From: Paralvinella palmiformis
Taxonomy: Eukaryota > Annelida > Polychaeta > Terebellida > Alvinellidae
Assembly: GCA_025642065.1 (NCBI GenBank)
Contig: JAODUP010000352.1
Span: forward strand, 411,605 to 475,604
Reading direction: 5' to 3'
DNA length: 64,000 nt
In this document: piece after piece, positions 49,206 to 60,379 of the stretch
Numbering within the stretch: the stretch's first letter is position 1
Layout of the letters: the number at the start of each line of letters is the position of its first letter
Position numbers and translations under genes: made by a program
The notes under the pieces: model-generated
Seen by the model: the letters and a program-made list of their open reading frames with translations, nothing else
Database searches by the model: none
What the model was told of the DNA's origin: nothing

Positions 49206-49714
49206 TCTGACACATCAGTTTCACATCAGTCCTACAGGAAGCAGTACAACTACTCTCGCTCTCTCGTATAATTGGATGCACGTCAACAATACGCATGGTA
49301 TTCCTGGTATGATATTGTCTCAATCATACCATGGGAATATTTAAACTTCACTGTCCCCGAGACCGTCCGAAATTTAAATGAATATCCGGCATAGATGCAG
49401 TAGGTCGCCAATAACGACTCATAATAAATCAGTTTCCTTAGTTGATACACAGTAAGTGATACACATTAGCACATTTGTAACGATTCCTCAATTAAGTCGC
49501 TGCCGTTGCACAATAAAGCAATTTTACGACACCGAAGCCGCTTCCGGCCATTCCAACTGTAAGATGTTTAATTAAATTGGCTAACGAAAAAGTTTTTGGT
49601 CGAAATCACATGTGCCGAAATGTCAATAAACAGGGCAGTAAATGCACTTATATATGCGGCGACATATTTTAAAAGAAGAAAGTTTACTTCATTACATTCG
49701 ATGTCTAACTCTAT

Positions 49715-49782
49715 GATCATGATTGGTGTTTTACGCCCACTTTTGTGCACACATGGTCGGCTAAATGGTTTAGGTATCAGTT
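49715..49782 (-). repeat. SINE family S1, short fragment
   Basis: tgatcatgattggtgtttta, cttttgtgcacacatggtcg, gctaaatgg: only the 3' third of the element. Confidence 0.6.
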
Positions 49783-49892
49783 ATCTCAAGCCACCACTAA
49801 ACCGTTGTTGACGTCTTGTATACTGATCCAAGAGCACACCGACAGCAGCATCTGTCCACTGGACCTCAGCTAAGATAGAAAGAGACTCAAGC

Positions 49893-50022
49893 TGATGATG
49901 ATTGATGATGACGATTGATGTTTTAGGGCCACTTTTGTACGCATGGTAGGCTAAATGGGCCGAGCGACCTCCAAAGGTAATGAAGTGAAGTCAAAGATGA
50001 AACACCCTTCAGATATTCCCAC
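49893..50022 (-). repeat. SINE family S1, lacking the tRNA head
   Basis: Complete 3' part: a (GATGAT)n simple tail, gatgttttagggccactttt, ggtaggctaaatgggccgag, gaagtcaaagatgaaacacc. It stops before the B box. Confidence 0.8.
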
Positions 50023-50317
50023 TTTTCCCTAAACAAATATAAACTGAAAAGTAATTATGCTGATATTCCAAAACAATCGAGATCTTCAGATCTACATTTT
50101 CCCTTATATACACTGATTAAAACTGTGTTGGGTGACGTAATCCGGAACAATTGGTATGTTTATATTGTGGATTACCTTAATAATCGTCCCGAACGTTTCG
50201 CCAGATGATACTCGTCAAGCCATAAATTATGGTTTGACATCCGATGTTATATAAGCCTAACAGACAAAGGACATTTATTTTATGCATTTATAGCAAAATG
50301 ATATGATGTTAATTACA

Positions 50318-50502
50318 GCTGATGATGATGATTGATGTTTTACGGCCACTTATGTGCACATGGTAAGGTAAATGAGCCGAGCGACCTCCGAAGGTAATGA
50401 AACGAAGTCAAAGATGAAACATCCTTCAGATATGTCCACGCCGAGATTCAGGTGGTAGTGATCTCTGATCCAATTCGCTACCAGTTAGACCAAAGAGGCG
50501 GC
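50318..50502 (-). repeat. SINE family S1, near-complete copy
   Basis: (GATGAT) tail, tacggccacttatgtgcaca, body, and a tRNA head ending ctaccagttagaccaaagag. The B box is partly deleted (cgccgagattcaggtgg). Confidence 0.85.
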
Positions 50503-50729
50503 CGATGTTAATTATACTGTTAATTAATTGATCTAGGAGAAAGTATTTATCTTTGAGAAGACCGCTAGAAGCTCACAACACTCACAGAGGCCATATTGAT
50601 ATAGCTTGACTGAGCGAGAATACAGACATAGACCTATGTAGTCGCTCCGGTTTTTCTAAATTAGCGAATGAGTGAGTAAGTTTAATTGTGTACTTTTTAA
50701 TTGATGCGAATAGTTTAGTAATACGGACA

Positions 50730-51626
50730 ATATCATGATTTTGATCGGTACAAGGAAATCGGCCGGTCCTGATAGCCTCCACCCTAGAGTGTTGAGCGAG
50801 CTGTCCCAGTCCATAAAGTTTCCGCTGAACATTATATTCCATAAATCGTATGATGAAGGCTGCAGCCTACTTTAGGCATGGAACAAACGCCATGTGACCC
50901 CGATCCACGAGAAAGGATCAAAGGTAACTCCGGGTAACTATAGGCCAGTAAATCTTGGTTCAGTAATAAGAAAGGTGATATAATCGATGCATAGCCAGGG
51001 ACAGTTTGGCGGAGCATACGATGTCACAGAATTGTTTTATGGTCAACGTGGGTTTGTTGCGGGCCGTTCGTGTATGACCCAACTACTCATCACTCTGGAG
51101 CTATCGTCTGAAACATTAGACAGTGATGGTCCACTCGACGTCATCTACCTAGATTTCCGCAAGGCATTTGACACCGTCCCCCATCAGAGACTGACCAGGA
51201 AACTGATAGGCTATGTCATTACTGGAAAGTCACTCGACTGGATTCGCGATTTCGTGTCAGCATGGAAACAGCCAGTTGTGGTTAATAGTAACCTATCATC
51301 TTGGGCGAGTATCCTCAGTGGAATCCCGTCAGAGGAAACAGCCAGTTGTGGTTAATAGTAACTTATCATCTTCGGCGAGTATCTTCAGTGGAATCCCGTC
51401 AGAGGAAACAGCCAGTTGTGGTTAATAGTAACCTATCATCTTGGGCGAGTATCCTCAGTGGAATCCCGTCAGAGGAAACAGACAGTTGTGGTTAATAGTA
51501 ACCTATCATCTTGGGCGAGTATCCTCAATGGAATCCCGCAGCGTATTGTCCTGGTACCAATCCTTTTTGTCATCTTCATCAATGACATCCTGGATGTGGT
51601 AAGAAGTTCAATAAAATATTTGCTGA
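50730..51626 (+). mobile_element. LINE (CR1/Jockey-type) RT, 5' part, interrupted by a Gypsy LTR
   Basis: Reading across frameshifts: KSAGPDSLHPRVLSELS (RT fingers), IFHKSYDEG, WNKRHVTPIHEKGSKVTPGN, YRPVNLGSV, then GQRGFVAGRSCMTQLL, DVIYLDFRKAFDTVPHQRL, WIRDFVSAWKQPVVVNSNL, and after a 70-bp tandem array GIPQRIVLVPILFVIFINDI. It ends at IKYLLM, where the family has IKIFADD: the DNA reads atatttgctgatg and is cut there at about 51626 by the LTR-like sequence. The orientation matches the LINE piece at 54530. Confidence 0.85.
51264..51543 (+). repeat. Four-copy 70-bp tandem array inside the LINE RT domain
   Basis: Units start at 51264, 51334, 51404 and 51474 (ggaaacagccagttgtggtt ... ggaatcccg), with a few substitutions. 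The unit encodes the RT stretch PVVVNSNLSSWASILSGIP. 70 is not a multiple of 3, so copies 2 and 3 are out of frame; the three extra copies add 210 bases, so copy 4 returns to the original frame. Confidence 0.95.
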
Positions 51627-51932
51627 TGTTATGTTTAGGTACACATACACAAAAGCACAACGGTCATCTTAGAACGGTGCAACAGAACTCTTTATTCTCA
51701 AGATACATATACTGATGTGTACACTCATGGCAGTCGGCCACTACAACATATGATTGTTTATAAGTAGCATACATTACACTGTCCACACCTAATGTAAAAG
51801 TTAATTAAACATCAATTTTGCATTATACAAAAACTGATACTTATAACTAGACTAATAATTAGTTTTCTTTTGTCAACACTATGCTAACTATTGTAAAAGT
51901 AATCTAACATAAGATAACCTGTACACATGCAC
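51627..51932 (-). repeat. Candidate 3' LTR of the Gypsy element
   Basis: On the minus strand it starts TGTGCATGTGTACAGG and ends ACCTAAACATAACA, with an AATAAAG poly(A)-type signal (51690-51696) in the middle. It sits directly after the polyprotein stop. The opposite LTR is not present, so the ends rest on TG...CA and on the LINE interruption only. Confidence 0.5.
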
Positions 51933-51954
51933 AAAAAAAATGTCTGAGAAATTA

Positions 51955-54525
51955 CACATCGAATATCTTCTTGGGCTCTCTGTCTCTTAACGGATTGCGT
52001 CTTGGAGTAGTTAGTGTAGCGGGTGGTTTATCTGTGGGAGTTGGCAGTGTGGTATTATCCTGGGTAACACTGGTGTTCGGCGAATCTAAACTCTGATCTG
52101 ATTGTACTGGGCTTACAACTGGATTTACATTAGGCGGTACACCACCAGGTAGTGTTACTGGTATTTGGTTGGGTGGTGCAGCGGTGGGTATCATCTGTCT
52201 AGGTATATATTCTGGCTGATGATCTGAAATAGTCTCGCCCGATTTTAGTAGATGATCAACATGAATATGGCGTACACATGGCGTACTGGTCTACACGAAC
52301 AAGATACGTAAGTGGACCTAATCGTTTCACGATTGTTCCTGGCATCCACTTTTCCTCTCCATTTCGATGGTTTCGGACTCGAACTCTATCACTGCACTCA
52401 AATTGTCTAAACTTAGTGAATACATCTGGTGACTGTTTATCTACTATCTTACTGCGCAAGTCAGGTTTTATCAGATTGAATCTGGTACGTGGTTGTCGTT
52501 CCAAAAACAACTCCGCTGGAGACCTGCCTGTGCTGGTATGTGGAGTTATTCTATACATCAACAGGAAATTAGCTAACTGCTGGCTTCGAGACATGGATGG
52601 AGTCCTTGTTTCAACGTCTGAACACAACGTTCAATACAACCGTTACTGGCTGGATGGTATGGTGGTGTCAATGTTTGCTAGATACCATTTAGCTTCAAGA
52701 ACTGGGAAAACTCTCGGCTTGCAAACTGCGGTCCGTTATCAGACACTACCTCATGGGGAATGCCGAAAGACGCAAACAAGTAGCGAAGAATCTCGATGAC
52801 TCTCTGAGAGGTAGTAATTGCAGTGGGGAATACCTCTAACCATTTGGAGTAACTGTCAACCACCAGAAGGTAGTTGGTTCCCTTGTATTCAGCAAAGTCA
52901 ATATGTAGCCTTTCCCACACATGACTTGGATACTTCCATGGTATTAACGGTCCAGTTGGCGGTGTTTTGCGACACGATAGGCAAATTTTGCAACTGCCAA
53001 CTAACTTTTCTATGTCACTGTCTATACCCGGATACCATAAATAACTTCGAGCCAAACCTTTCATGCGAACAATGCCTTAATGTTCCTCATGTAAGTCATT
53101 TAGCAGCTGTGGTCTGTATTTAGTTGGAATCACAAGTCTTAACCCCCAAAGATACATCCTTGGTCTACGGACAACTCATCTTTTCTACGAAAGTAGGACT
53201 TCACTTCATCATCATACAATTAATTGGGCCAAACAATTAACACATTGTTTAACACACGTGAGAGCACTCTATCTTTCCGCGTTTCTTTACTGATCTGTTG
53301 AGCAGTAATGGGTAAATCGTTGGTATAGGTAAAATAATTCACCCGTAATTATGTGGCTAAAGTAGACCCTGCAACTGGGAAACGCGATAATACATTAGAG
53401 TATTGATAGGCCACCAGTATCAATGCCCATACCTGTAACCTCAGAGCTGATAATGCTGGTATACCCGTTTTAGGACCAAATATGGTAATGAGAGGTTTGT
53501 GACCCGTTATTAGATTAAATTTCCTTCCATACAAGTATTTATGGAACTTTTGAACACCATAGATGATTCCTAGGGCTTCACGCTCTATCTGCGCATAGTT
53601 TTTCTCTGTAGGTGTTAATGTACGTGATGCAAAGGCTATAGGTCGTTCATCACCATTCGGCATGGTGTGCGAAATTACACATCCAATTCCATAAGTGGAT
53701 GCATCACATGCTAGATGCAATGGCTTTTTTACATCATAATGTACAAGTAGACTGTCATTTGTCAGACATTTCTTACAGTCTTGAAAGGCCTCCTCACACT
53801 CAGACGTCCACTTCCATTGAACATTCTTTCCTAACAAGAAATACACAGGGGCTAACTTAGTAGACAGGTTAGAGACAAACTTGCCATAATAATTAACTAA
53901 GCCTAGGAACATACGATGTTCCTCCACATTGTTAGGTTTCTTGGATCCCCAAATAGATGTTATTTTCTCCTTTGTGAGATGCAGTCCATCTGAATCTACT
54001 TTATGGCCTAAGTACTCGACACTAACTTCCACGAAGCTACATTTGGAAGTATTGAGACGAATATTATGACTCTCTAGCATCTGTAAGACTTCTTCAAGAA
54101 TTGTTTCATGTTTCTCATGGTTAGATGATGCAATAAAGATATCATCAAGATAGCACGTAACATGATCCAATCCACTAAGTACTTGATCCATAACATTCTG
54201 AAAGATCGACGGTGCTGTCGATATGCCATATGCGAGGCCCTGTTACTGGAAAAGTCCTTTATGGGTGTTCACAGTGAGGTATTCCTTTAATTCCTCAGAT
54301 AACCCTAGCTGTTGATAAGTATTTGACAAATCAAGCTTAGTAAACACCTTACCTCCTGCTAACTTGGCAAAAAGGTCCCCAGCTGTTGGTAACGGATAGC
54401 ATGTATCATCCACGACTTTATTTATGGTGACTTTATAATCTCCACATATTCTAATTGATCCATTTGCCTTTGGCACAACCACAATCGGGGCTGCCCACTT
54501 ACTTCTTTCCACCTTTACAATGACC
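51955..54525 (-). mobile_element. Ty3/Gypsy LTR-retrotransposon pol remnant
   Basis: Minus-strand pol in order RT, RNase H, integrase. RT: KWAAPIVVVPKANGSIRICG at about 54495, FTKLDLSNTYQQL (motif A), a TAA at 54241-54243 where the family has a Tyr-like residue, then the catalytic YLDD at 54141-54152. RNase H: HLACDASTYGIGCVISH, ERPIAFASRTLTPTEKNYAQ and a following ALGIIYGVQKFHKYLYGR. After a degenerate stretch (53065-53348) comes integrase: a CxxC pair (CKICLSC), LHIDFAEYKG, VVSDNGPQFAS, then a C-terminal part ending near 51952. gag, protease and the 5' LTR are missing. At least three frame breaks make it inactive. Confidence 0.92.
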
Positions 54526-54527
54526 AG

Positions 54528-54948
54528 CATGTTGCAAAAACAGTCAACAAGGCATCTTGCTTGCTTGGACTGGTGGGGGCCATTTTGACATGCCTTAATG
54601 AGGTGACAGTCCCTCGACTGTTCAGAATGAAGATCCGACCGCATCTGGAATATGACGATTCCATTTGGCTCCCCAGATTCCGACGGGATGAAATCGATGT
54701 CGAACCCCTCCAAGCTGATTTCCAAGCAGAAAAGTCTCCCATATATAGACCGACTAAGAGCATTATCACTACCATTTTTTGAGTATCGCAGGAGAAGAGG
54801 GGACATGTAGCAGTTATTCAAAATAGTGAATGACATCGATAGAGTAAATCCTAGCAACAAACATTGAAAGAAATTCGTAAGCAAAATTAAAACTGCTACC
54901 ACCGATTTAAGGTTCAAATATCTAAACAGAGTTTTCACTTAACTTATC
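54528..54948 (+). mobile_element. LINE (CR1/Jockey-type) thumb and C-terminal part
   Basis: Encodes across frames GLVGAILTCLNEVTVPRLFR, IRPHLEYDDSIWLPRFRRDE, then EYRRRRGDM, FKIVNDIDRVNPSN and TTDLRFKYLNR. Same orientation as 50730-51626 and begins where the Gypsy sequence stops; probably the other half of that LINE, with about 100 codons lost between. Confidence 0.8.
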
Positions 54949-55035
54949 TAACAAATCACGAGCTATAGGGAAGTTCTTTTATATTTTATAGAGCTTCATA
55001 AACCCTATGTGGGTTAATAAATACATCAGTTAACT

Positions 55036-55362
55036 CAGGACCATCTTAACAGCATTATAGGCCCCCGGGCAAAGCAATGTACTGGGGCCCCTACCAACAC
55101 AACCACTCACAGGAATAAACATGTAAATGGTGGCGATCCTTATACATAAGCGCACGTGAGGTTGCAGAGGTAACCGTTATGTTACATCAGATGCGAATGC
55201 TAATGTCTACTTGTAATATAATAACAAATATTTATAGCTTAGGATAGCATAGTAGTTATTTATTGACAACATGTCACAACATACATAGATTAGCATGGGG
55301 CTCCTATGTACGTAGGGCCCCTGGGAAAGTTCCCAGTGTGCCCATGCGTTAATACGGCCCTG
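55036..55362. mobile_element. hAT-like MITE with 8-bp target duplication
   Basis: Termini CAGGACCATCTTAACAGCAT and, inverted, CAGGGCCGTATTAACGCAT, continuing into GGGC and CTGGGGCCC-like words on both sides. The flanks are agttaact (55028-55035) and ggttagct (55363-55370), 6 of 8 bases the same. 327 bases, no coding capacity. Confidence 0.65.
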
Positions 55363-55836
55363 GGTTAGCTAGATATAAAGTCCTAGATCTCACAATTTTG
55401 ACAACTCTATACTATATAATTATCAGTCAGGGTATGGGTGTTTTTATATCACATATGTTCCCATCATTGTATTTCAAGTATTATTTACAGTACACATTCT
55501 GGTATTGTTCATTCGTACATTTCTACATGTTAGTATGCATTTGTTATTTTCTTTTTTTTAATCGATAGCCATTAAGTTTTCATCAACTCTCCTATATGTA
55601 GGTAATCATGTTCTATGTGGAAAAAAGTGTCATCCCGGCTTATTCTTGACTATATATTGTTGCTATGTGTTATACCATTTTTTACACTGTGTATATTATA
55701 TATGTGTGACGCTGTGTGTCGTATTTGTTGGGTGTGTATCACTTGGGATGTGCATGTCTTAGCTTTGAGCTGGTCGGAACGGTTTGGCCCCAATGCGCGG
55801 AGTCTCAGTATGGGGTCCTTGCAGTATATCATATCA

Positions 55837-55932
55837 GATGATGATTGATGTTTTACGGCCACTTTTGTGAACATGATGGGCTAAATGGGCCGAGCGAGCT
55901 CCAAAGGTAATGAAACGAAGTAAAAAATGAAT
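55837..55932 (-). repeat. SINE family S1, lacking the tRNA head
   Basis: gatgatgattgatgttttac, ggccacttttgtgaacatga, gggctaaatgggccgagcga, aatgaaacgaagtaaaaaat, then stops. Confidence 0.8.
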
Positions 55933-56158
55933 CAGTGAGGAGGATATTTTCCCGCCTTGATCTCTAGGCGAAATGCTCCGAGATACTATCTGGTATCAGG
56001 ATCCAGCTCTCAGCCAATCATGCACCTAATTCTGTCAGTAATTACTTATTTTTCAAGTAATTGACAACCCTGTACTTTTGGCATTTTACTAAAAAGAATA
56101 GTTGATATAATTAGGCCATATTTAAGTGTACAAATGTGTTTTTGTTGTTTATGTGCAG

Positions 56159-56262
56159 GTTATTTTGGAATGCTATACCTGAGAAGTTTCATCCACCACT
56201 GAAGTATATATTGGAAAGAGTCGAAACTTTCCTGCCACAGACGTATGCCAGAGAAATTAAGG
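56159..56262 (+). pseudogene. NAAA: Amidase exon A
   Basis: Acceptor tttatgtgcag, donor AAGG|GTACTT. Encodes the end of the alpha subunit-like region (WNAIPEKF..., ERVETFLPQTYAREIK). Confidence 0.85.
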
Positions 56263-56471
56263 GTACTTAGCCTAGGAGTTCATATCAACCAATTCCTTTC
56301 ACTGCCGTATATACTCGCGTATAAGTCGATTTTTTGGGTAGTGAAAAGTGAGTTCCCAGAAGTACCTCGACTTATACGCCGGTCATATTTCCTGCCAGCT
56401 GAAGGAAAGATGTTTTCGGCCATTCCTGACACACAACACTATAGAATTCAACCCAATAAGAGCCAGAGTCG

Positions 56472-56966
56472 GAATAAAATCATCACATCGCTGCCTACTA
56501 ATCCATTATTATTCAATAAATAACAATAAATTTTCACCAAACTGTTATTAGGATCTCACAAACATGCCAGTCTTAATGTAATAATACTTGATAGTCACGC
56601 GCTGTTAACTACCAGTACATTCAGGTGTGTTGTGAAACAATGAATTAATAACACTTGCCAATTGAACTTACAATCAGGCGTGTTTGTGTGAGCGATAGTT
56701 GGATCAAAATCGCCACATCTATGCCTACTAGTCTTAGTCAATAAATTAAGATTCATTTTCACCAAACTGTTATTTGGATCTCACAAAGATGCCAGTCTTT
56801 ATGTAATATAATACTTGATAGTCACGGGTTGTTAACTACCGGTACCTCCAGATGATTAGCGATAATATAAAAATCACTGTTCACATTGCAAACCTTGCTG
56901 CCACTTGCTGTGAATCAATTAATTAATAACACTTGTCAGTTGAAGGAGTCTACAATCAAGCGTGTT
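56472..56966 (+). repeat. Imperfect 220-260-bp direct duplication inside the TIR element
   Basis: 56472-56695 and 56703-56966 share ttttcaccaaactgttatt, ggatctcacaaa-atgccagt, tacttgatagtcacg, gttaactacc, ttaataacacttg and caatca-gcgtgttt in the same order. The second is longer by an insertion. Confidence 0.75.
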
Positions 56967-57017
56967 TGGTGGGACAAGTTTGTTTATTTATTTTAGTTAT
57001 AACATCAAAGCGAAATC

Positions 57018-57024
57018 CGTGTGT

Positions 57025-57069
<45 letters not shown>

Positions 57070-57078
57070 TGCGCGCGC

Positions 57079-57116
<38 letters not shown>

Positions 57117-57130
57117 GTGTGTGTGTGTGT
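57018..57130. repeat. (GT)n-(GC)-(TA)n-(GT)n compound tract
   Basis: GT units, a GTGCGCGCGC bridge, TA units, then GT units. The long hydrophobic frames translated across it are repeat artefacts. Confidence 0.92.
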
Positions 57131-57413
57131 CGCTGCCGATGAAGAAATTGATATTCACTATGCACTTGCTGACAACATGAGTTTGAATGACTGGGTCAAC
57201 TTTTTCGCGAATGACGACAATAGTCGGGTTTTGATGGATTTTAAGCCAATACTTGACCTCGACTTATACGGTGAGCATGTGCCCGAGGAAAGAATTACAG
57301 GGTCAAAAATTGACCTCGACTTATCTGCCGGGTCGACTTATACGCTAGTATATACGGTAATCTCTCTGGTTTTTGGTACTCAAGATTGTTTTGTCTTTTA
57401 TAATATGTTACAG

Positions 57414-57477
57414 GTATTGCTGCATATCTTGATGTATCTGATGTTGTTTTGCCAAACATTGTCTATGATGCTTTAGC
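57414..57477 (+). pseudogene. NAAA: Amidase exon B
   Basis: 64 bases, acceptor gttacag, donor TTAGC|GTAAGA. Encodes IAAYLDVSDVVLPNIVYDAL. Confidence 0.87.
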
Positions 57478-57721
57478 GTAAGAGCCGTGTTTTTAAACCT
57501 GTTTTATGGACTATTTCCCTGCTAAATAATGACGCCATTTACTGTTATGATTTGAACATTTCACACTTTGTTAAATTTTATTATTAATTATATATCAAAT
57601 TTTGTATTATTATTATTGTATAATTGATAGCACTAATGATGATTAGACTTTATAAGTGGACTGTGAATTATGTAATCATATAAACCTTATTGCTGCATCT
57701 ATAGTATATTTTTATTTTCAG

Positions 57722-57848
57722 TTTGTGTACAAGTATTGTTGCCCAGGACAGCAATGGCTATATCTAGCATGGTAGGAATCTGGATTATGAATTTCCAGAT
57801 GCTTTAAGAAATTTGACTGTTGTTGTTCATTTTCACCGAGCTGACAAG
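57722..57848 (+). pseudogene. NAAA: Amidase exon C, nucleophile exon with TAG
   Basis: 127 bases, acceptor tattttcag, donor AAG|GTAATG. The catalytic-Cys block LCTSIVAQDSNGYI is followed by TAG at 57765-57767, then HGRNLDYEFPDALRNLTV continues in the same frame. The family has Tyr or Ile-Tyr/His at this position, so TAT or TAC to TAG is one substitution. Confidence 0.9.
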
Positions 57849-57958
57849 GTAATGAATCTGTTGATAATATGGCTAATTTATGTTTGTTTTCCTGCTGGTT
57901 TGTGTGATACTATATCTGTTAAAAGGATGATACAAGTAGGCAATGCCAATCATTATTT

Positions 57959-57959
57959 T

Positions 57960-58007
<48 letters not shown>
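57959..58007. repeat. (GT)n microsatellite
   Basis: About 23 GT units, 110 bases after amidase exon C. Confidence 0.95.
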
Positions 58008-58008
<1 letters not shown>

Positions 58009-58843
58009 CATTTACGCCTTTATCATGTTCGTAATTAACACTTGTTAAAATAACAAACAAACAAAAACAATCGTATAACAAATCCTGAAACATTACTACT
58101 TTAACCATTACAGTAGAATGTATACATTTACCTTTTAGCTTATCTAAATGAACCCTACTTATATCAGTGAATAATACAACCTTTCAGACTACGACATGGT
58201 ATTTAAACCTGGTAGTCTAGCATGGTCATTCATAAACGAAACTGGAACATAGCTACCCCATAGACCCACCAATCTCCGACGCCTACCCTGATCTCCTTAT
58301 GTCATTTGACATAGACTCTACTGTATTACAATTTTATCCTATTGTATACTATTAATGTTTCCTTGGTGCTTCCTAGTCTAAGCTGTTTTTCGTTTAAAAT
58401 CCCAAATTCAAGTGGAATTTATTTGTCACTTACCGCTAAGAATTAGCTTACTACGCATGCGTGAATTTTATATTTAACCAAATTAATTGTATTTCCCCCC
58501 CCCCCCCAATTAATTAACTTACAAGTAATACAACTCGGATAGATTGGAGGTGTACATGGGACACATGTAGATTTCATTTAAGAGAATTTATCCAAAAAAT
58601 GATTTGAAAATCATTCTTGAAGTATGTTTTGGACAAAAATCGATAAACATTATTTTGTCAGATGGTTTAAACGTGTTATACCAGGTTAATATATTTTAGA
58701 TCAAACTGCACAATTTATGAGCATCCAGCTCCTACTGAACTGTGTCTGTATGGATGTCAAAATGGTCTTTATCTTACTTTGTTAAAGCTCGTTTCCAATT
58801 TAAACAGAGTTTTACAGATGACCTAATTTTTGACCTTTTTCAG

Positions 58844-58947
58844 CTGCTGTTCAGGAGCAGTTCTTATGTTGGCCTGGTTGGCGTCACTACAGGACAGACG
58901 CCTGTAGTGTTCTCTATATCTCTGGATGGAAGAGGTCTGTCAGTGAG
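58844..58947 (+). pseudogene. NAAA: Amidase exon D
   Basis: Acceptor ctttttcag, phase 0. Encodes LLFRSSSYVGLVGVTTG, QTPVVFSISLDGR, matching the (S/T)S(F/Y)xGYVGxxTGxxPGxFSxSxxxR block. The donor is either AGAG|GTCTGT (58934) or GTGAG|GTGTAA (58947). Confidence 0.82.
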
Positions 58948-59982
58948 GTGTAAATCTTGTTATACTTCATATCTCTTGTTATCTCTTGAGTAAAGAACAG
59001 TTGCACATTTAATTGGCAAAGAATTTCTTAACACGAAAAAAAAGTTTGGTCATGTGATGGTGCATGGTTCGTGTGTGAAAACATTTAAGGTACTTTATTA
59101 AAATTAATATTGATATTCATTAAATACACCTTGATAAATATGTTAACCTTTATCACTTTACTAAAAATTCAGGAAAAACATTACACAGGACTGCCTGACT
59201 ATTATTGAATGCCGTGCAGGTAGTAATGGCTTTTTAAAAACACCCTCTAATTGATTCTTGTGGCAGTTATTTGTTTTTATGTTTAAAAAAGTTAATTTGT
59301 AGTAGAAAGTCTGAAGTACAAACATTTTTTAGCCTAGTGTATTATACAATGTTTTTTAATTATCTGTTAGATTTATGGTTCCTTTTCTTTCATAAAACAT
59401 TCCTTCAGTAAGATATATCTGTAACTGTATGGCTATGTATGAGCAGGAGTCTATAATGTGGATTGAGTACTTTAGTATATTTAAATAATAAAAACAATAT
59501 GCCCATAAAAATGGTGACAAATTTCATCATGGTATATTGGTTACGCATAACTGTTAACTGTTTATTTACAATCTAAATGCAACTGCATGTTGAACATTAA
59601 AAGTTTTATTATTGAAAACAATCACTTTTGTAGAAAAAAAACCCTGTTATTAGACAAAACATAGTTCACAGTATTGGTTTTCAAAATTACAACCATTAAT
59701 TTAGAGACCTTGTGGAAATGGAAAGCGTACCCCTTACAGTAGAAAACGAGGGTTAACCTTTTACAAAGCATAGTATTTGTAAATGTTTTGACAAAACATT
59801 CATTATTACAGAATTTCATTTAAAGAAACTTTATTAAAAATTAGCTGGCACTAAATCAATAAAATACTTCACTGCTAAGAACACATATGTACCCTTCGTT
59901 TTGGATGTGGGATTTAGAATTTGGCCAGCATATCCTTTCACATTTTAGAATCACATTTTAGTACAGTTAAAAATTAATTATT

Positions 59983-59985
<3 letters not shown>

Positions 59986-60020
<35 letters not shown>
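59986..60020. repeat. (TA)n microsatellite
   Basis: About 16 TA units in the amidase intron. Confidence 0.9.
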
Positions 60021-60022
<2 letters not shown>

Positions 60023-60379
60023 TTTCATGTCTATAAATATATTATGGTCAAGCTAATAAATACTGCTTTCATAATTGTTTATATAAAACAGAATTCATCT
60101 TTGTGATATAAGAGAACTAATATTCTCTGCTGGGTTTATTTCAAATAATGGAACATGGTAGGAAAATATGTTCACATCTTTATTATTAGATAAGAAGGTA
60201 AAGCTCGTCACCCTTTTTATCAGAGATGTGAGTGTTTATAGTAATATATAGTGAACTCTATCTATTCGTCAAACATTTACACATATTAAATATAAAAGCA
60301 TTGACCACATCTGGATTAATGTAAACAAATTTCATCCGTGTACAGCTACATCTTAGTCTACTGATTTCCCAATAACTCG

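Larger units (their letters stand above)
48233..50320. other. Intergenic region after the FkbM gene
   Basis: AT-rich DNA with a long TA tract, a CT-TA-GT compound repeat and S1 SINE fragments (49715, 49895). No gene recognised. Confidence 0.6.
54949..56158. other. Region between the retroelement nest and the amidase exons
   Basis: Contains a 327-bp MITE (55036) and a truncated S1 SINE (55837). The N-terminal exons expected for the amidase (signal peptide and about 80 residues) could not be found here or further upstream. Confidence 0.5.
56305..57357. mobile_element. TIR DNA transposon in the amidase intron
   Basis: Ends are CCGTATATACTCGCGTATAA (left) and, inverted, CCGTATATACTAGCGTATAA (right). 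The 25-bp repeats through AGTCGA differ at one position. Internal copies of cgacttatac follow the ends. About 1050 bases without a transposase. Ends of this style occur in pogo/Tc1-mariner elements (recollection, not checked). Contains an internal direct duplication and a GT-TA-GT tract. Confidence 0.72.

Noticed and set aside
55615..55848. 77-codon Cys/Trp-rich open frame
   Set aside because: No domain, no splice context, and it runs into an S1 SINE. Considered as an N-terminal exon of the amidase and not supported.
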